64,000 bases of DNA from Paranoxybacillus sp035645275 (GTDB lineage: Bacteria; Bacillota; Bacilli; Bacillales; Anoxybacillaceae), in contig DASQMX010000004.1 in the NCBI GenBank assembly GCA_035645275.1, forward strand, positions 62,001 through 126,000, in the 5' to 3' direction. The notes beneath the pieces are model-generated. The model did not search any database. It was given only the letters and a program-made list of their open reading frames with translations, and was not told the DNA's origin. Positions 8,549 through 16,675 of the stretch are shown here, one piece after another. The number at the start of each line of letters is the position of its first letter. The first letter of the stretch is position 1. Both the position numbers and the translations under genes were made by a program.

Positions 8549-9205
8549 ATGAAACAACGACAAGATGCATGGTCAGAAGAAGATGATTTACTATTGGCGG
8601 AAACGGTGTTACGCCATGTGAGAGAAGGAAGCACACAGCTGAATGCTTTCGAGGAAGTTGGAGATAAATTAAATCGAACATCGGCCGCTTGCGGTTTCCG
8701 CTGGAATGCAGTTGTTCGCCAAAATTACGAACAAGCGCTGCAACTTGCTAAAAAACAACGAAAACAACGCCAACGAGCGCTTGGCAAAAATCAACCCGTT
8801 CGCAAAAAATTGCTTTATACACCTCCTGTTCCGTCATTAGAGGATTTAGAAACGACAGGCATTTTGCAGCCGTCAACGAACAACGTTGAAGTAAATGGCT
8901 TGTCTATTGACCACGTCATTTCTTTCTTGCAAACATTAAAAGCAATGAATACAAATCATGAGGTGCTGCAAAAAGAGAATGAAAGATTGAAAAAAGAAAA
9001 TGCTGAAATCATCGCAAAAAATGAAGAACTTGAGAAAAAGATTGCCAAACTGGAAGAAAACTCTTCAACGATTCAAGAAGACTATGAAACACTAATGAAG
9101 ATTATGAACCGTGCCCGTAAAATGGTGTTACTTGAAGAAGAAGAACGTCCAGCAACGAAATTTAAAATGGACCGAAATGGGAATTTAGAGAAAATTGCGG
9201 AATAA
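8549..9205 (+). CDS. rsfA: RsfA-type prespore transcription factor
   Basis: A 218-residue regulator with an N-terminal Myb/SANT-like helix-turn-helix (about residues 5-62, WSEEDDLLLAETVLRHVREG and CGFRWNAVVRQNYEQAL). The middle is a basic Lys/Gln/Arg linker, and the C-terminal coiled coil covers about 120-190 (KENERLKKENAEIIAKNEEL). RsfA in B. subtilis (ywfN) is a prespore factor that modulates sigma-F and sigma-G targets. The family and the ywf position agree. Several Bacillaceae carry two or three paralogues, so it could be a paralogue in function. The ATG follows AAAAGGGAG. Confidence 0.85.
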   Translation: MKQRQDAWSEEDDLLLAETVLRHVREGSTQLNAFEEVGDKLNRTSAACGFRWNAVVRQNYEQALQLAKKQRKQRQRALGKNQPVRKKLLYTPPVPSLEDLETTGILQPSTNNVEVNGLSIDHVISFLQTLKAMNTNHEVLQKENERLKKENAEIIAKNEELEKKIAKLEENSSTIQEDYETLMKIMNRARKMVLLEEEERPATKFKMDRNGNLEKIAE

Positions 9206-9327
9206 AGTGCAACTCCATCAGTGGGGGGTTCTTCATCCCCCACTGATGTTAGTTGAACTTATCGGGTTCTTAGCGTCCGTTATCTCCCACCTGTAGAGGT
9301 GGGAGTCTTACGGACGATTAGAACGGG
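9206..9327 (-). repeat. family B nested-hairpin element, copy B1
   Basis: The element reads on the minus strand directly after TTTAT (rc of 9328-9332). It starts CCCGTTCTAATCGTCCGTAA, holds an internal GGTGGGAG hairpin, and ends in a second hairpin with arms CATCAGTGGG and CCCACTGATG. It abuts the rsfA stop codon. The layout of a target-like TTTAT on the left and a strong hairpin at the right end fits IS200/IS605 ends. Confidence 0.65.
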
Positions 9328-9333
9328 ATAAAG

Positions 9334-9369
9334 AAAGGGGATGTCTCGAACGGATGAGATAGCCCCTTT
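9334..9369. terminator. bidirectional terminator between rsfA and lipL
   Basis: The arms AAAGGGGATGTCTC and GAGATAGCCCCTTT form an imperfect hairpin between two convergent genes. Confidence 0.7.
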
Positions 9370-9398
9370 GATTTATATATCATGATCAACAAGGGTCT

Positions 9399-10235
9399 TT
9401 ATAGTTGATAAAACACTTTTTCATTCCTGTCTACCATCCGCTGCAAATGATGTTCATACAGCGATAGTTCTTCTGCTGTTAATGAAGAGGCATACAACTC
9501 GCCACCAAAGGAGCGGAGCGTTTCAAGCAATCGCAACATTAATGTTGGTACGGTAATCGATTCTTGCAATAATTCCGACAATGATGCCATTGTTTCCGGA
9601 ACAATATTCGGATAGGTAAATTTCGTTTCTTCTCCTTTTAAAGCGCGCTCATAAAACTCGCGAATGACTTTCGCACGGGCCGAGCCGCTGCCGCTGGCAC
9701 ATAAATAAATTTGTACGGCGACACTGCCGCGAATGCGCCGCTGTGAAATGCCGGCAAATTTCTTCCCGCGAATGCTCAAATCATAGCTTCCCGGACAATA
9801 TGAGCCGACAATTTCCCGCGCCTCAATACTTGCTTCATACGGTGCAAGCATATGTTTGACAAGTTCCCACATTGCATCATAGCCGCGGTTAATATCGATT
9901 CCTTTTTTTGTCTCTGGTAAAATAAGCGATATATTCAATACTCCATCATCGAGGACGACCGCTAACCCTCCAGAGTTGCGGACAATCACTCGGTAGCCTT
10001 GTTCTTCTAGAAAGGACACCCCGTCATGTAAATACGGAAGCTTCGTATCTTGAATCCCTAACACAATCGTGTTGTGGTGAACCCATGAACGAACCACCGC
10101 ATCAGACATACCTTGTCCAACCGTTGTACAAAGCGTATCATCGATCGCAAATGACTGTTTTGCATCAAACATTGGTCCGAAATGCGATTGATCGATAATT
10201 CGCCATTTCGGCTGTTGTAAAAGCTCATTTATCAT
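9399..10235 (-). CDS. lipL: octanoyl-[GcvH]:protein N-octanoyltransferase
   Basis: LipL (YwfL) moves octanoyl groups from GcvH to the E2 subunits of 2-oxoacid dehydrogenases by amidotransfer, a step in Bacillus lipoate assembly. The protein has 278 residues from the ATG at 10235, which carries GAGGAG 6 bases upstream; the in-frame codon at 10256 has no such site. The BPL/LplA/LipB fold is shown by RNSGGLAVVLDDGVLNISLI near residue 86. The thioester-forming Cys is C147 in GSYCPGSYDLSIRGKKFAGI, followed by the conserved lysines. It lies near pta as in B. subtilis. LipM is a paralogue, but synteny favours LipL. Confidence 0.88.
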   Translation of the reverse strand: MINELLQQPKWRIIDQSHFGPMFDAKQSFAIDDTLCTTVGQGMSDAVVRSWVHHNTIVLGIQDTKLPYLHDGVSFLEEQGYRVIVRNSGGLAVVLDDGVLNISLILPETKKGIDINRGYDAMWELVKHMLAPYEASIEAREIVGSYCPGSYDLSIRGKKFAGISQRRIRGSVAVQIYLCASGSGSARAKVIREFYERALKGEETKFTYPNIVPETMASLSELLQESITVPTLMLRLLETLRSFGGELYASSLTAEELSLYEHHLQRMVDRNEKVFYQL

Positions 10236-10397
10236 CTTTATCTCCTCACACCGCATTTGAACGTGATGTCATTACCTCTAAAATCCTCTCCATTATATCA
10301 TAAAGAAAATCGATCTAAGAGTAACGAATTCACTTATAAGAGAACAACTTTGAAATCATTGTACATTTTATGGCTGTTTGACATTCTCAATGTAATC

Positions 10398-10458
10398 ATG
10401 AACCTCTCCTACCTCACCTACACTTCGCTTAGAGGTGGGAGACTTCTCGGTGAACATG
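10398..10458 (-). repeat. family A 56-bp element, copy A1 (61 bp)
   Basis: Read on the minus strand, it begins CATGTTCACCGAGAAGTCTC right after TTTAA (rc of 10459-10463) and ends AGGAGAGGTTCAT. It carries five extra bases in the right arm of the hairpin. It lies in the 300-base gap between lipL and pta, which holds no other gene. Confidence 0.85.
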
Positions 10459-10475
10459 TTAAATAAAAAAATAAA

Positions 10476-10504
10476 AACGCTCGGATTATAAAAATCCAAG
10501 CGTT
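10476..10504 (-). terminator. terminator after pta
   Basis: The arms AACGCTCGGAT and ATCCAAGCGTT form a hairpin downstream of the pta stop on the minus strand, with an A/T-rich flank giving TTTTTAT on that strand. Confidence 0.75.
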
Positions 10505-10560
10505 AAAAGTTTCCCTTTTCTCGATGAGACAGGTCGTTTGAAGATGTCATCTTTTTCATA

Positions 10561-11532
10561 TTACAAAGCCTGAGCAGCCGTAATTAATGCCAGCTTGTAC
10601 ACATCTTCCGCATTGCAGCCGCGCGATAAGTCGTTTACTGGTCGATTTAAGCCTTGTAAAATTGGACCGATCGCTTCAAAGTTTCCTAAGCGCTGTGCAA
10701 TTTTGTAACCAATGTTGCCGGCTTCAAGGCTAGGGAAAATAAATACGTTTGCATCCCCTTGAATGACGGAGTCTGGTGCTTTCTTTTTCGCCACAGAAGG
10801 CACAAATGCCGCATCAAATTGAAATTCGCCGTCAATGATTAAGTCAGGAGCCTTTTCTTTCGCAAGACGCACTGCTTCAATCACTTTCTCCGTCTCTGGG
10901 GATTTCGCTGAACCTTTTGTTGAAAAGCTTAACATTGCTACACGCGGTTCAATGTCAAACATTTTAGCCGTATTTGCTGTTTCAACGGCAATTTCTGCTA
11001 AATCGGCACTGTCAGGCGCAATGTTGATAGCACAATCCGCAAACACATATTTCTCATCGCCGCGAACCATAATAAATACGCCTGAAGTTCTGCGTACTCC
11101 TTCTTTTGTCTTAATAATTTGCAATGCCGGACGCACTGTGTCCGCCGTTGAATGAGCAGCACCACTCACTAATCCGTGCGCTTTTCCCATATAAACAAGC
11201 ATTGTGCCAAAATAGTTCACATCAAGCAACATTTTCTGTGCATCTTCTTTTGACACTTTTCCTTTGCGGCGCTCAACAAATGCGTCAACAAATTCATTCA
11301 TTTGTTCATACTGTTCAGGATCGATAATTTCTACGTTTGTAAGCGTTACACCAATTTCCGCTGCTTTTTTCTCTACCGCTTCTTTATTGCCAATGACAAT
11401 CGGATTCAGTATATTTTCGTTTGCTAAACGGCTTACCGCTGTTAAAATGCGCTCATCTAATCCTTCTGGAAAGACAATTTTGAGGTTTTTCCCGGAAATT
11501 TTTTGTTTTAAGACAGAAAATAAATCGCTCAC
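10561..11532 (-). CDS. pta: phosphate acetyltransferase
   Basis: Pta interconverts acetyl-CoA and acetyl phosphate and, with AckA, runs acetate overflow. At 323 residues it is the short single-domain form of Firmicutes. Signatures include KIVFPEGLDERILTAVSRLA at the N-terminus, VSGAAHSTADTVRPALQIIK near residue 122, and the ending NDLSRGCNAEDVYKLALITA. The start is a GTG at 11532 with GAGGAGGAAC upstream. The next gene, hemQ, is divergent, as in B. subtilis. Confidence 0.95.
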   Translation of the reverse strand: MSDLFSVLKQKISGKNLKIVFPEGLDERILTAVSRLANENILNPIVIGNKEAVEKKAAEIGVTLTNVEIIDPEQYEQMNEFVDAFVERRKGKVSKEDAQKMLLDVNYFGTMLVYMGKAHGLVSGAAHSTADTVRPALQIIKTKEGVRRTSGVFIMVRGDEKYVFADCAINIAPDSADLAEIAVETANTAKMFDIEPRVAMLSFSTKGSAKSPETEKVIEAVRLAKEKAPDLIIDGEFQFDAAFVPSVAKKKAPDSVIQGDANVFIFPSLEAGNIGYKIAQRLGNFEAIGPILQGLNRPVNDLSRGCNAEDVYKLALITAAQAL

Positions 11533-11738
11533 AAAAGTTCCTCCTCAACATAATAAGAATCATCTATCTACTAGAATACCCTTATTAAATGGAAAATCAA
11601 CCAAGTTAAACCCTTACAAAAATAGTTCTTTTATTAAAATAATTCAGTCATCTTATTAGTGATGCGACTTGCAAGCAATCATTGGGTAAACTATGGTATA
11701 GTAGACATGTAAATACATAAATATCGAGGTGAAAATAA

Positions 11739-12485
11739 ATGAGTGAAGCAGCACAAACGCTTGAAGGTTGGTATTGTCTACATGATTTCCGTTCTGTTGA
11801 CTGGTCCGCATGGAAAACGCTCACAAGTGACGAGCGCCAAGCAGCTATTCACGAGTTTTTAGCGATAGTGGAAAAATGGCAAGCGACAGAGGACAAAAAA
11901 GAAGGAAGCCATGCGATTTATACGGTTGTCGGACAAAAAGCAGATTTGATGTTCATGATTTTACGCCCAACAATGGAAGAGTTAAATGAAATTGAGACAG
12001 AACTTAATAAGACAAAGTTGGCGGAATATTTAATTCCAACTTATTCTTATGTCTCCGTTGTTGAGCTAAGCAACTATCTACCTTCTGACGGCAGCGACCC
12101 ATACGAAAATCCTGAAGTACGTCGCCGCTTGTTCCCAATCCTACCAAAAACAAAACATATTTGCTTCTATCCGATGGACAAGCGTCGTCAAGGAAATGAC
12201 AACTGGTATATGCTTCCGATGGAAGAACGCCGCAATTTAATGCGCGCTCACGGCATGACAGGCCGCAAATATGCTGGAAAAGTCGTACAAATTATTACCG
12301 GCTCTGTCGGTTTTGATGACTATGAATGGGGTGTGACCTTATTCTCTGACGATGTTCTACAGTTCAAAAAACTTGTCTACGAAATGCGTTTCGATGAAGT
12401 AAGTGCCCGTTTCGGAGAATTCGGTTCTTTCTTCGTTGGAAATATCTTACCAAAAGAAAAAGTGTTTTCGTTTTTACATGTATAA
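11739..12485 (+). CDS. hemQ: coproheme decarboxylase HemQ
   Basis: HemQ (ChdC, formerly YwfI) performs the last step of coproporphyrin-dependent haem synthesis, converting coprohaem III to haem b with peroxide. The 248-residue protein has the two dimeric alpha/beta barrel halves of the family, the catalytic-Tyr segment FYPMDKRRQGNDNWYMLPME near residue 145 and the axial-His segment MRAHGMTGRKYAG near residue 172. The ATG at 11739 follows GAGGTGAAAAT. It is followed by a strong terminator, so it is likely monocistronic. Confidence 0.95.
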   Translation: MSEAAQTLEGWYCLHDFRSVDWSAWKTLTSDERQAAIHEFLAIVEKWQATEDKKEGSHAIYTVVGQKADLMFMILRPTMEELNEIETELNKTKLAEYLIPTYSYVSVVELSNYLPSDGSDPYENPEVRRRLFPILPKTKHICFYPMDKRRQGNDNWYMLPMEERRNLMRAHGMTGRKYAGKVVQIITGSVGFDDYEWGVTLFSDDVLQFKKLVYEMRFDEVSARFGEFGSFFVGNILPKEKVFSFLHV

Positions 12486-12493
12486 TAAAAGAA

Positions 12494-12527
12494 GGGGATG
12501 TCTCATCGCGAGACGTCCCCTATTTTT
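12494..12527 (+). terminator. terminator after hemQ
   Basis: The arms GGGGATGTCTC (12494-12504) and GAGACGTCCCC (12510-12520) form a tight hairpin followed by TATTTTTTT. Confidence 0.9.
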
Positions 12528-12536
12528 TTAATTTAA

Positions 12537-12592
12537 CATGTTCACCGAGAAGTCTCCCACCTCTAAACAGCGTGTAGGTGGGAGAGGTTCAT
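12537..12592 (+). repeat. family A 56-bp element, copy A2
   Basis: It begins CATGTTCACCGAGAAGTCTC just after TTTAA (12532-12536) and ends GGGAGAGGTTCAT, with unique sequence following at once. Internal arms CTCCCACCT and AGGTGGGAG form a 9 bp hairpin. Confidence 0.88.
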
Positions 12593-12612
12593 GGACAAAC
12601 TTCGTTTTTATT

Positions 12613-12642
12613 GTCATATGACAACGTATTTTCCCATAAATA
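12613..12642 (+). promoter_or_regulatory. possible sigma-E promoter for cwlJ-gerQ
   Basis: GTCATAT (12613-12619) and CATAAATA (12635-12642) are 15 bases apart and resemble the sigma-E elements (ATATT-type -35, CATACAAT-type -10). In B. subtilis cwlJ and gerQ are transcribed by sigma-E. The resulting leader would be about 115 bases, so this is a weak assignment. Confidence 0.3.
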
Positions 12643-12763
12643 TAAATCAGAAATTTGTTCATAAAAAACCCGTTTTTCTTGTAACCATTTTCCACTTCTG
12701 CAATAGCCTATTAATGTCTAGGAAAAACGTAAAACTATGCGCTTGTAGAGAAGAGGTGAGAAA

Positions 12764-13189
12764 ATGGCGGTTGTTGCGTGTACAGAAGAAGATGTGAGAC
12801 TACTAGCTAGACTGATGCGGGCCGAGGCGGAAGGTGATGGGAAATTAGGGATGCTCATGGTTGGGAATGTTGGCGTCAACCGCGTTAAGGCAAACTGTCT
12901 TGATTTTCGAGGGATACGTACGATTCCCCAAATGGTGTTCCAACGTCCAGGAGGCTTTGAGGCGACGCAAAAGGGATATTTTTACCAACGTGCAAGAGAA
13001 CTAGATATCCAATTAGCGCGCCAAGTAATCCGTGGCTGGCGCTATCATCCTGCTACTTATTGCCTTTGGTTTTTTAAACCGGACGGAGCCTGTCCGCCGC
13101 AATGGTTTAATCAATGGAACGCCGGACGCTATAAGTCACATTGTTTTTATGCGCCATCACAAGCAGATTGTCCTGGCGTTTATTCTTAA
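12764..13189 (+). CDS. cwlJ: spore cortex-lytic enzyme CwlJ
   Basis: CwlJ is a spore coat-associated hydrolase that degrades cortex peptidoglycan during germination and is triggered by Ca-dipicolinate. The 141-residue protein is the bare catalytic domain of the SleB/CwlJ family, with the family's catalytic glutamate in RLMRAEAEGDGKLGMLMVGN near residues 17-36 and the closing block HCFYAPSQADCPGVYS. It lacks a signal peptide and peptidoglycan-binding domain, as expected for CwlJ rather than SleB. The ATG follows AGAGGTGAG. GerQ, needed to place CwlJ in the spore, starts 24 bases after the stop. Confidence 0.92.
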   Translation: MAVVACTEEDVRLLARLMRAEAEGDGKLGMLMVGNVGVNRVKANCLDFRGIRTIPQMVFQRPGGFEATQKGYFYQRARELDIQLARQVIRGWRYHPATYCLWFFKPDGACPPQWFNQWNAGRYKSHCFYAPSQADCPGVYS

Positions 13190-13213
13190 ATATTTTAAAT
13201 AGGAGGTAACCCT

Positions 13214-13729
13214 ATGACTGCAAATCAACACGATTCTTTAGGCCACACTTATGGAGACAAACGTCAGCAAGGTTATAATCCATACCCGTATGGCTACATG
13301 CTTTCACAGCCATATTACACAACGGCATACCCATACTACCAACAACAACCTACCCAACCAACCGGCTTCGGACTACAACCACCTACTTTCGCTATGCCGA
13401 CGCAACCACCAACAGCGGTCAGCCAGCCAATTCCAGGTATGCTTCCACTTGAAGAATCTTATATTGAAAACATTTTACGCTTAAATAAAGGCAAGATTGC
13501 GACTATCTATGCAACATTTGAAAACAATCGTGAATGGAATGCGAAAATATTCAGAGGAGCCATTGAAGCAGCAGGACGTGATCATGTCATTTTAAGCGAC
13601 CCACAAACCGGAATGCGCTATCTTATACCGATGATTTATGTAGACTATGTTACATTTGATGAACCAATCGCCTATGAGTACCCGTATGCAGGCGTAAGGC
13701 CTGGATTAAGCGCATATTCCCCGCGTTAA
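13214..13729 (+). CDS. gerQ: spore coat protein GerQ
   Basis: GerQ (YwdL) is a spore-coat protein required for CwlJ localisation and is crosslinked in the coat by transglutaminase in B. subtilis. The 171-residue protein has a Tyr/Pro/Gln-rich N-terminal half (about residues 15-75, low complexity) and a conserved C-terminal domain from LEESYIENILRLNKGKIATI to YEYPYAGVRPGLSAYSP. The Gln-rich part is consistent with crosslinking. AGGAGGTAA precedes the ATG. It is in an operon with cwlJ. Confidence 0.92.
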   Translation: MTANQHDSLGHTYGDKRQQGYNPYPYGYMLSQPYYTTAYPYYQQQPTQPTGFGLQPPTFAMPTQPPTAVSQPIPGMLPLEESYIENILRLNKGKIATIYATFENNREWNAKIFRGAIEAAGRDHVILSDPQTGMRYLIPMIYVDYVTFDEPIAYEYPYAGVRPGLSAYSPR

Positions 13730-13736
13730 CAAAAAC

Positions 13737-13847
13737 GAGGCTGTCCCAAAAGCAAAGCGTCAGACCCCACAACATAACATTGGATCAATGAACTATATAC
13801 AATTACAATGGAATGTGCATAAGGTCAGACACTTATAGGGCAGCCTC
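13737..13847. repeat. family C palindromic element, copy C2
   Basis: The ends GAGGCTGTCCCAAAAGC and TATAGGGCAGCCTC are inverted, with internal GCGTCAGACC and GGTCAGACACTTAT also facing each other around an ACTATATAC core. It lies between convergent gerQ and ywdK and could act as a two-way terminator. Confidence 0.8.
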
Positions 13848-13856
13848 TGTAACTTT

Positions 13857-14228
13857 TTACAAATATTTAACTGCTGCATATCCGAGCATAAGCCATGCAG
13901 CCAAAAAGGCAACTCCGCCAAACGGAGTAATGGCTCCTAGTATTTTAATCTGGGTAATGCTTAAAACGTAAAGGCTTCCAGCAAAAAGAATCATTCCTGC
14001 TAGCATCACCCATCCTGCTGTTGTTACTAACCCAACATTCGGAAGTTTATCTGCTAAAAAAGCAACGACGAACAATCCTAATGTGTGGAACATTTGGTAG
14101 TTAACACCTGTTTTCCAAGTCTCTAAATATTTGTCAGGAATTCTTCCTTCTAAACCATGCGCACCGAAAGCACCCAGTGCCACTGCTAAAAAGGCATTAA
14201 TAGCCCCCAATAATAAAAATGTTTTCAT
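13857..14228 (-). CDS. ywdK: DUF423 membrane protein YwdK
   Basis: A 123-residue inner-membrane protein with four predicted hydrophobic helices. The DUF423 family is recognised by the N-terminal block LGAINAFLAVALGAFGAHGL and the ending ITPFGGVAFLAAWLMLGYAA. The function is unknown in all species I know of. The start ATG at 14228 follows GAAAGAGGTCA. The position next to ywdI and gerQ matches B. subtilis. Confidence 0.88.
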   Translation of the reverse strand: MKTFLLLGAINAFLAVALGAFGAHGLEGRIPDKYLETWKTGVNYQMFHTLGLFVVAFLADKLPNVGLVTTAGWVMLAGMILFAGSLYVLSITQIKILGAITPFGGVAFLAAWLMLGYAAVKYL

Positions 14229-14312
14229 TGACCTCTTTCCCCTTTAATATTTGTGTAAAAGTGCTATCTCTATATTAAAACATTATTTTAGAAAAAGAAA
14301 TGTTTCCATATT

Positions 14313-14579
14313 TTAAAAATCAAATAAGGAAGGGCCGTTTGCATCGTCTCCTATCTCAATCCGCTCATTGCTTGCTGAGGATGGCTGTATTAACTTTATC
14401 AGTTCATCATTTGGCATCGTATTGGCCGTTTGCTCCTCGTTTGAGCGCTCAAGTATAAGGTCACAAAGTGCGCGAATGACAGCGGCATGTTCGCGAATTT
14501 GTTGCATGTTATGATGCGACTGAGCCTCATGAATCTCGTTAGCCATCTTTGCCAAAATCGTTGTAATAGATATATTCAA
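14313..14579 (-). CDS. ywdI: YwdI family protein (DUF5327)
   Basis: An 88-residue soluble protein of the YwdI/DUF5327 family. The first half is helical (ISITTILAKMANEIHEAQSH then an Arg/Glu-rich region to LCDLILERSNEEQ), followed by a polar tail ending DDANGPSLFDF. No function is known. It uses a TTG start with GGGAGTGAAG upstream. In B. subtilis ywdI is beside ung; here the two are separated by an inserted alpha-glucosidase gene and a broken gene. Confidence 0.75.
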   Translation of the reverse strand: MNISITTILAKMANEIHEAQSHHNMQQIREHAAVIRALCDLILERSNEEQTANTMPNDELIKLIQPSSASNERIEIGDDANGPSLFDF

Positions 14580-14664
14580 AACGTCTTCACTCCCATCTTT
14601 CTTTTCTGGGTGATTTAATGGTAACCTATAAATAAAAAACTGTAAATGTGTGGGGGGAGAGTAA

Positions 14665-16281
14665 ATGAAAAAAGCATGGTGGAAAGAGGCTGTCGTCTAT
14701 CAGGTTTACTGGCGCAGTTTTTACGATTCGAACGGAGACGGCTACGGAGATTTACAAGGGCTTATTGAAAAGTTAGATTACATTAAAAATTTAGGTGTTG
14801 ACGTAATTTGGCTTAATCCGTGCTACGAGTCACCGGATAAAGATAACGGGTATGATATCTCTGACTATTATAAAATTATGGATAAAGCTGGGACAATGGA
14901 AATATGGGAAAAGCTTTTAGAAGAAGTTCATAAGCGCGGCATGAAACTGATTATGGACCTTGTCGTCAATCACACATCAGACAAGCATCCATGGTTTATT
15001 GAATCGCGTTCATCTAAAGATAATCCGAAGCGCAACTGGTACATATGGCGCGACAAACCGAACAACTGGCGCTCGTATTTTACGCCGTCTGCTTGGGAAT
15101 ATGACCGAGCAACAGGACAATACTACTTTCACTCTTTCGCCGTCGAGCAACCGGATTTGAACTGGGAGAACCCAGAAGTGCGCGAGGAAATTTATAAAAT
15201 GATGCGCTTTTGGCTTGATAAAGGCATTGACGGTTTTCGATTGGATGCGATTGCCTTGCTCGCTAAACCAAAAGATTTTCCAGATGCTGAAAATCCAGAA
15301 GATATTCGTTACCTTACAAATAATCCTGGGGTTCACGAATACTTACAGGAAATGAATGAAAAAGTATTAAAACATTATGACATTTTTACCGTTGGTGAAG
15401 TCGCGTTTGTGTCACCGAAAGAAGGGCTTAAATACGTAGGTGAGGACCGGAACGAATTACATACATTGTTCCATTTTGAGGTATGCGATGAAATGCCAAG
15501 CTGGGAACCATTGCGTTTTAAAGAAATTCAAAAGCGCTGGTATGAAGGATTGTGGGGAAAAGGCTGGAACTCGCAATTTTTAAACAACCACGACCATACG
15601 CGACAAGTGACGCGTTACGGCAACGACAAAGAATATCGCGTCGAGTCGGCAAAACTGCTTGGAACGATGATTCATACATTGCCTGGGACACCATATATTT
15701 ATCAAGGCGAAGAGATCGGCATGACCGGTGTTCGTTTTGATTCCATCGAAGATTACAACGACATTGCGATGAAAAACAAATATCAAGAAGAAGTCGCCAA
15801 AGGACGTGACCCTCAAGAAGTATTGAAAAGCTTGCAGCCGTTAAGCCGAGACAATTCCCGAACACCGATGCAATGGGACGACAGTGAAAATGCCGGGTTT
15901 ACAACGGGAACACCGTGGATTAAGGTGAATCCGAATTACAAAGAAATTAATGTAAAGAAAGCACTTGAAGATCCGAACTCTGTCTATTACTACTATAAAA
16001 AGCTCATCCAACTGCGCAAGGAAAATCCGGTAATGGTATACGGAAGTTTTCATGATTATTCAGAAGATGACCCATACGTTTACGCGTACACACGTGAATT
16101 GGGTGATGAACGCTGGCTTATTGTCTTAAATCATTGTGACCATGAAAATACGTATGAACTCCCTGAACAACTCGCCCATTATAAACTTGAATTGCTGCTT
16201 GGCAACTATGCGGACATTCAAGAAAGCAACGCTGTTTTGCATATGCGCCCGCATGAAGCACGCATTTACAAACTTCATTAA
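14665..16281 (+). CDS. GH13 alpha-glucosidase / oligo-1,6-glucosidase
   Basis: A 538-residue glycoside hydrolase of family 13, subfamily 31 type, that releases glucose from the non-reducing end of short alpha-glucosides in the cytoplasm (no signal peptide). The catalytic residues are nucleophile D194 in DGFRLDAIALL, acid/base E245 in FTVGEVAF, and transition-state D310 in LNNHDHTRQ. The early motifs VVYQVYWRSFYDSNGDGYGD and MDLVVNHTSDKHPWF are intact. It could be a MalL, oligo-1,6-glucosidase or alpha-1,4-glucosidase; sequence alone does not settle it. No sugar transporter or regulator is adjacent, and it interrupts the ywdI-ung order, which suggests insertion. Confidence 0.85.
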   Translation: MKKAWWKEAVVYQVYWRSFYDSNGDGYGDLQGLIEKLDYIKNLGVDVIWLNPCYESPDKDNGYDISDYYKIMDKAGTMEIWEKLLEEVHKRGMKLIMDLVVNHTSDKHPWFIESRSSKDNPKRNWYIWRDKPNNWRSYFTPSAWEYDRATGQYYFHSFAVEQPDLNWENPEVREEIYKMMRFWLDKGIDGFRLDAIALLAKPKDFPDAENPEDIRYLTNNPGVHEYLQEMNEKVLKHYDIFTVGEVAFVSPKEGLKYVGEDRNELHTLFHFEVCDEMPSWEPLRFKEIQKRWYEGLWGKGWNSQFLNNHDHTRQVTRYGNDKEYRVESAKLLGTMIHTLPGTPYIYQGEEIGMTGVRFDSIEDYNDIAMKNKYQEEVAKGRDPQEVLKSLQPLSRDNSRTPMQWDDSENAGFTTGTPWIKVNPNYKEINVKKALEDPNSVYYYYKKLIQLRKENPVMVYGSFHDYSEDDPYVYAYTRELGDERWLIVLNHCDHENTYELPEQLAHYKLELLLGNYADIQESNAVLHMRPHEARIYKLH

Positions 16282-16287
16282 CTTTAA

Positions 16288-16343
16288 CATGTTCATCGAG
16301 AAGTCTCCCAGCTCTAAACAACGTGTAGGTGAGAGAGGTTCAT
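16288..16343 (+). repeat. family A 56-bp element, copy A3
   Basis: It begins CATGTTCATCGAGAAGTCTC after TTTAA (16283-16287) and ends GAGAGAGGTTCAT, seven bases after the glucosidase stop. Two substitutions relative to copy A2 change both arms of the hairpin (CAGCT and GGTGAG). Confidence 0.85.
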
Positions 16344-16348
16344 TAACA

Positions 16349-16379
16349 AAGAGGCTACTGATGAAACAGCCTCTTTTTT
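16349..16379 (+). terminator. terminator after alpha-glucosidase
   Basis: GAGGCT (16351-16356) pairs with AGCCTC (16368-16373) and is followed by TTTTTT. The sequence on the other strand can also end the broken minus-strand gene. Confidence 0.75.
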
Positions 16380-16387
16380 CATCCCGT

Positions 16388-16667
16388 TTACAAAACCGCT
16401 TCTTTCTCAAACATCGCCAATTGTTCTTTTGTCCCACACCGCTCAATTCCCGCCTCTATCAGCACCTTATCTTCCGTCGCATCTCCTTGTATGTATAAAA
16501 TGTTTTCCGGAAAACTCTGAATGCGTTCTTTTTTCGGTTTCAATAACGACGACAAAAGGCAAACTTGCGCTTTTGAACGCAAAAGCGCGACAGCCTCTTG
16601 GAAATTTAGGGTCCCATGTGACATAAAAATGTTTGCACTGGTAGCAATTCACTCGTTTGTTTTGCAT
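16388..16667 (-). pseudogene. composite broken gene: Cys-rich small protein fused to TrkA-N fragment
   Basis: The first part (ATG at 16667, GAGGGG upstream) encodes VNCYQCKHFYVTWDPKFPRG and CRAFAFKSASL, a small CxxC protein often found downstream of ung in Bacillaceae and of unknown function. After about residue 36 the sequence turns into PFVVVIETEK, then in another frame ERIQSFPENILYIQGDATED and KVLIEAGIERC. That is the Rossmann core of a TrkA-N (RCK) potassium-channel domain. Restoring one A in the A-run near 16531 joins the frames. So a recombination seems to have fused the 5' part of one gene to an internal piece of another, followed by a frameshift. The origin of the last 15 residues is unclear. 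Confidence 0.65.
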
Positions 16668-16675
16668 GTTTCCCC

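Noticed and set aside
13737..13847. Family C elements as CRISPR-like or rRNA-related sequence
   Set aside because: Each copy is a single dispersed palindrome, not an array, and no Cas or rRNA sequence is nearby.
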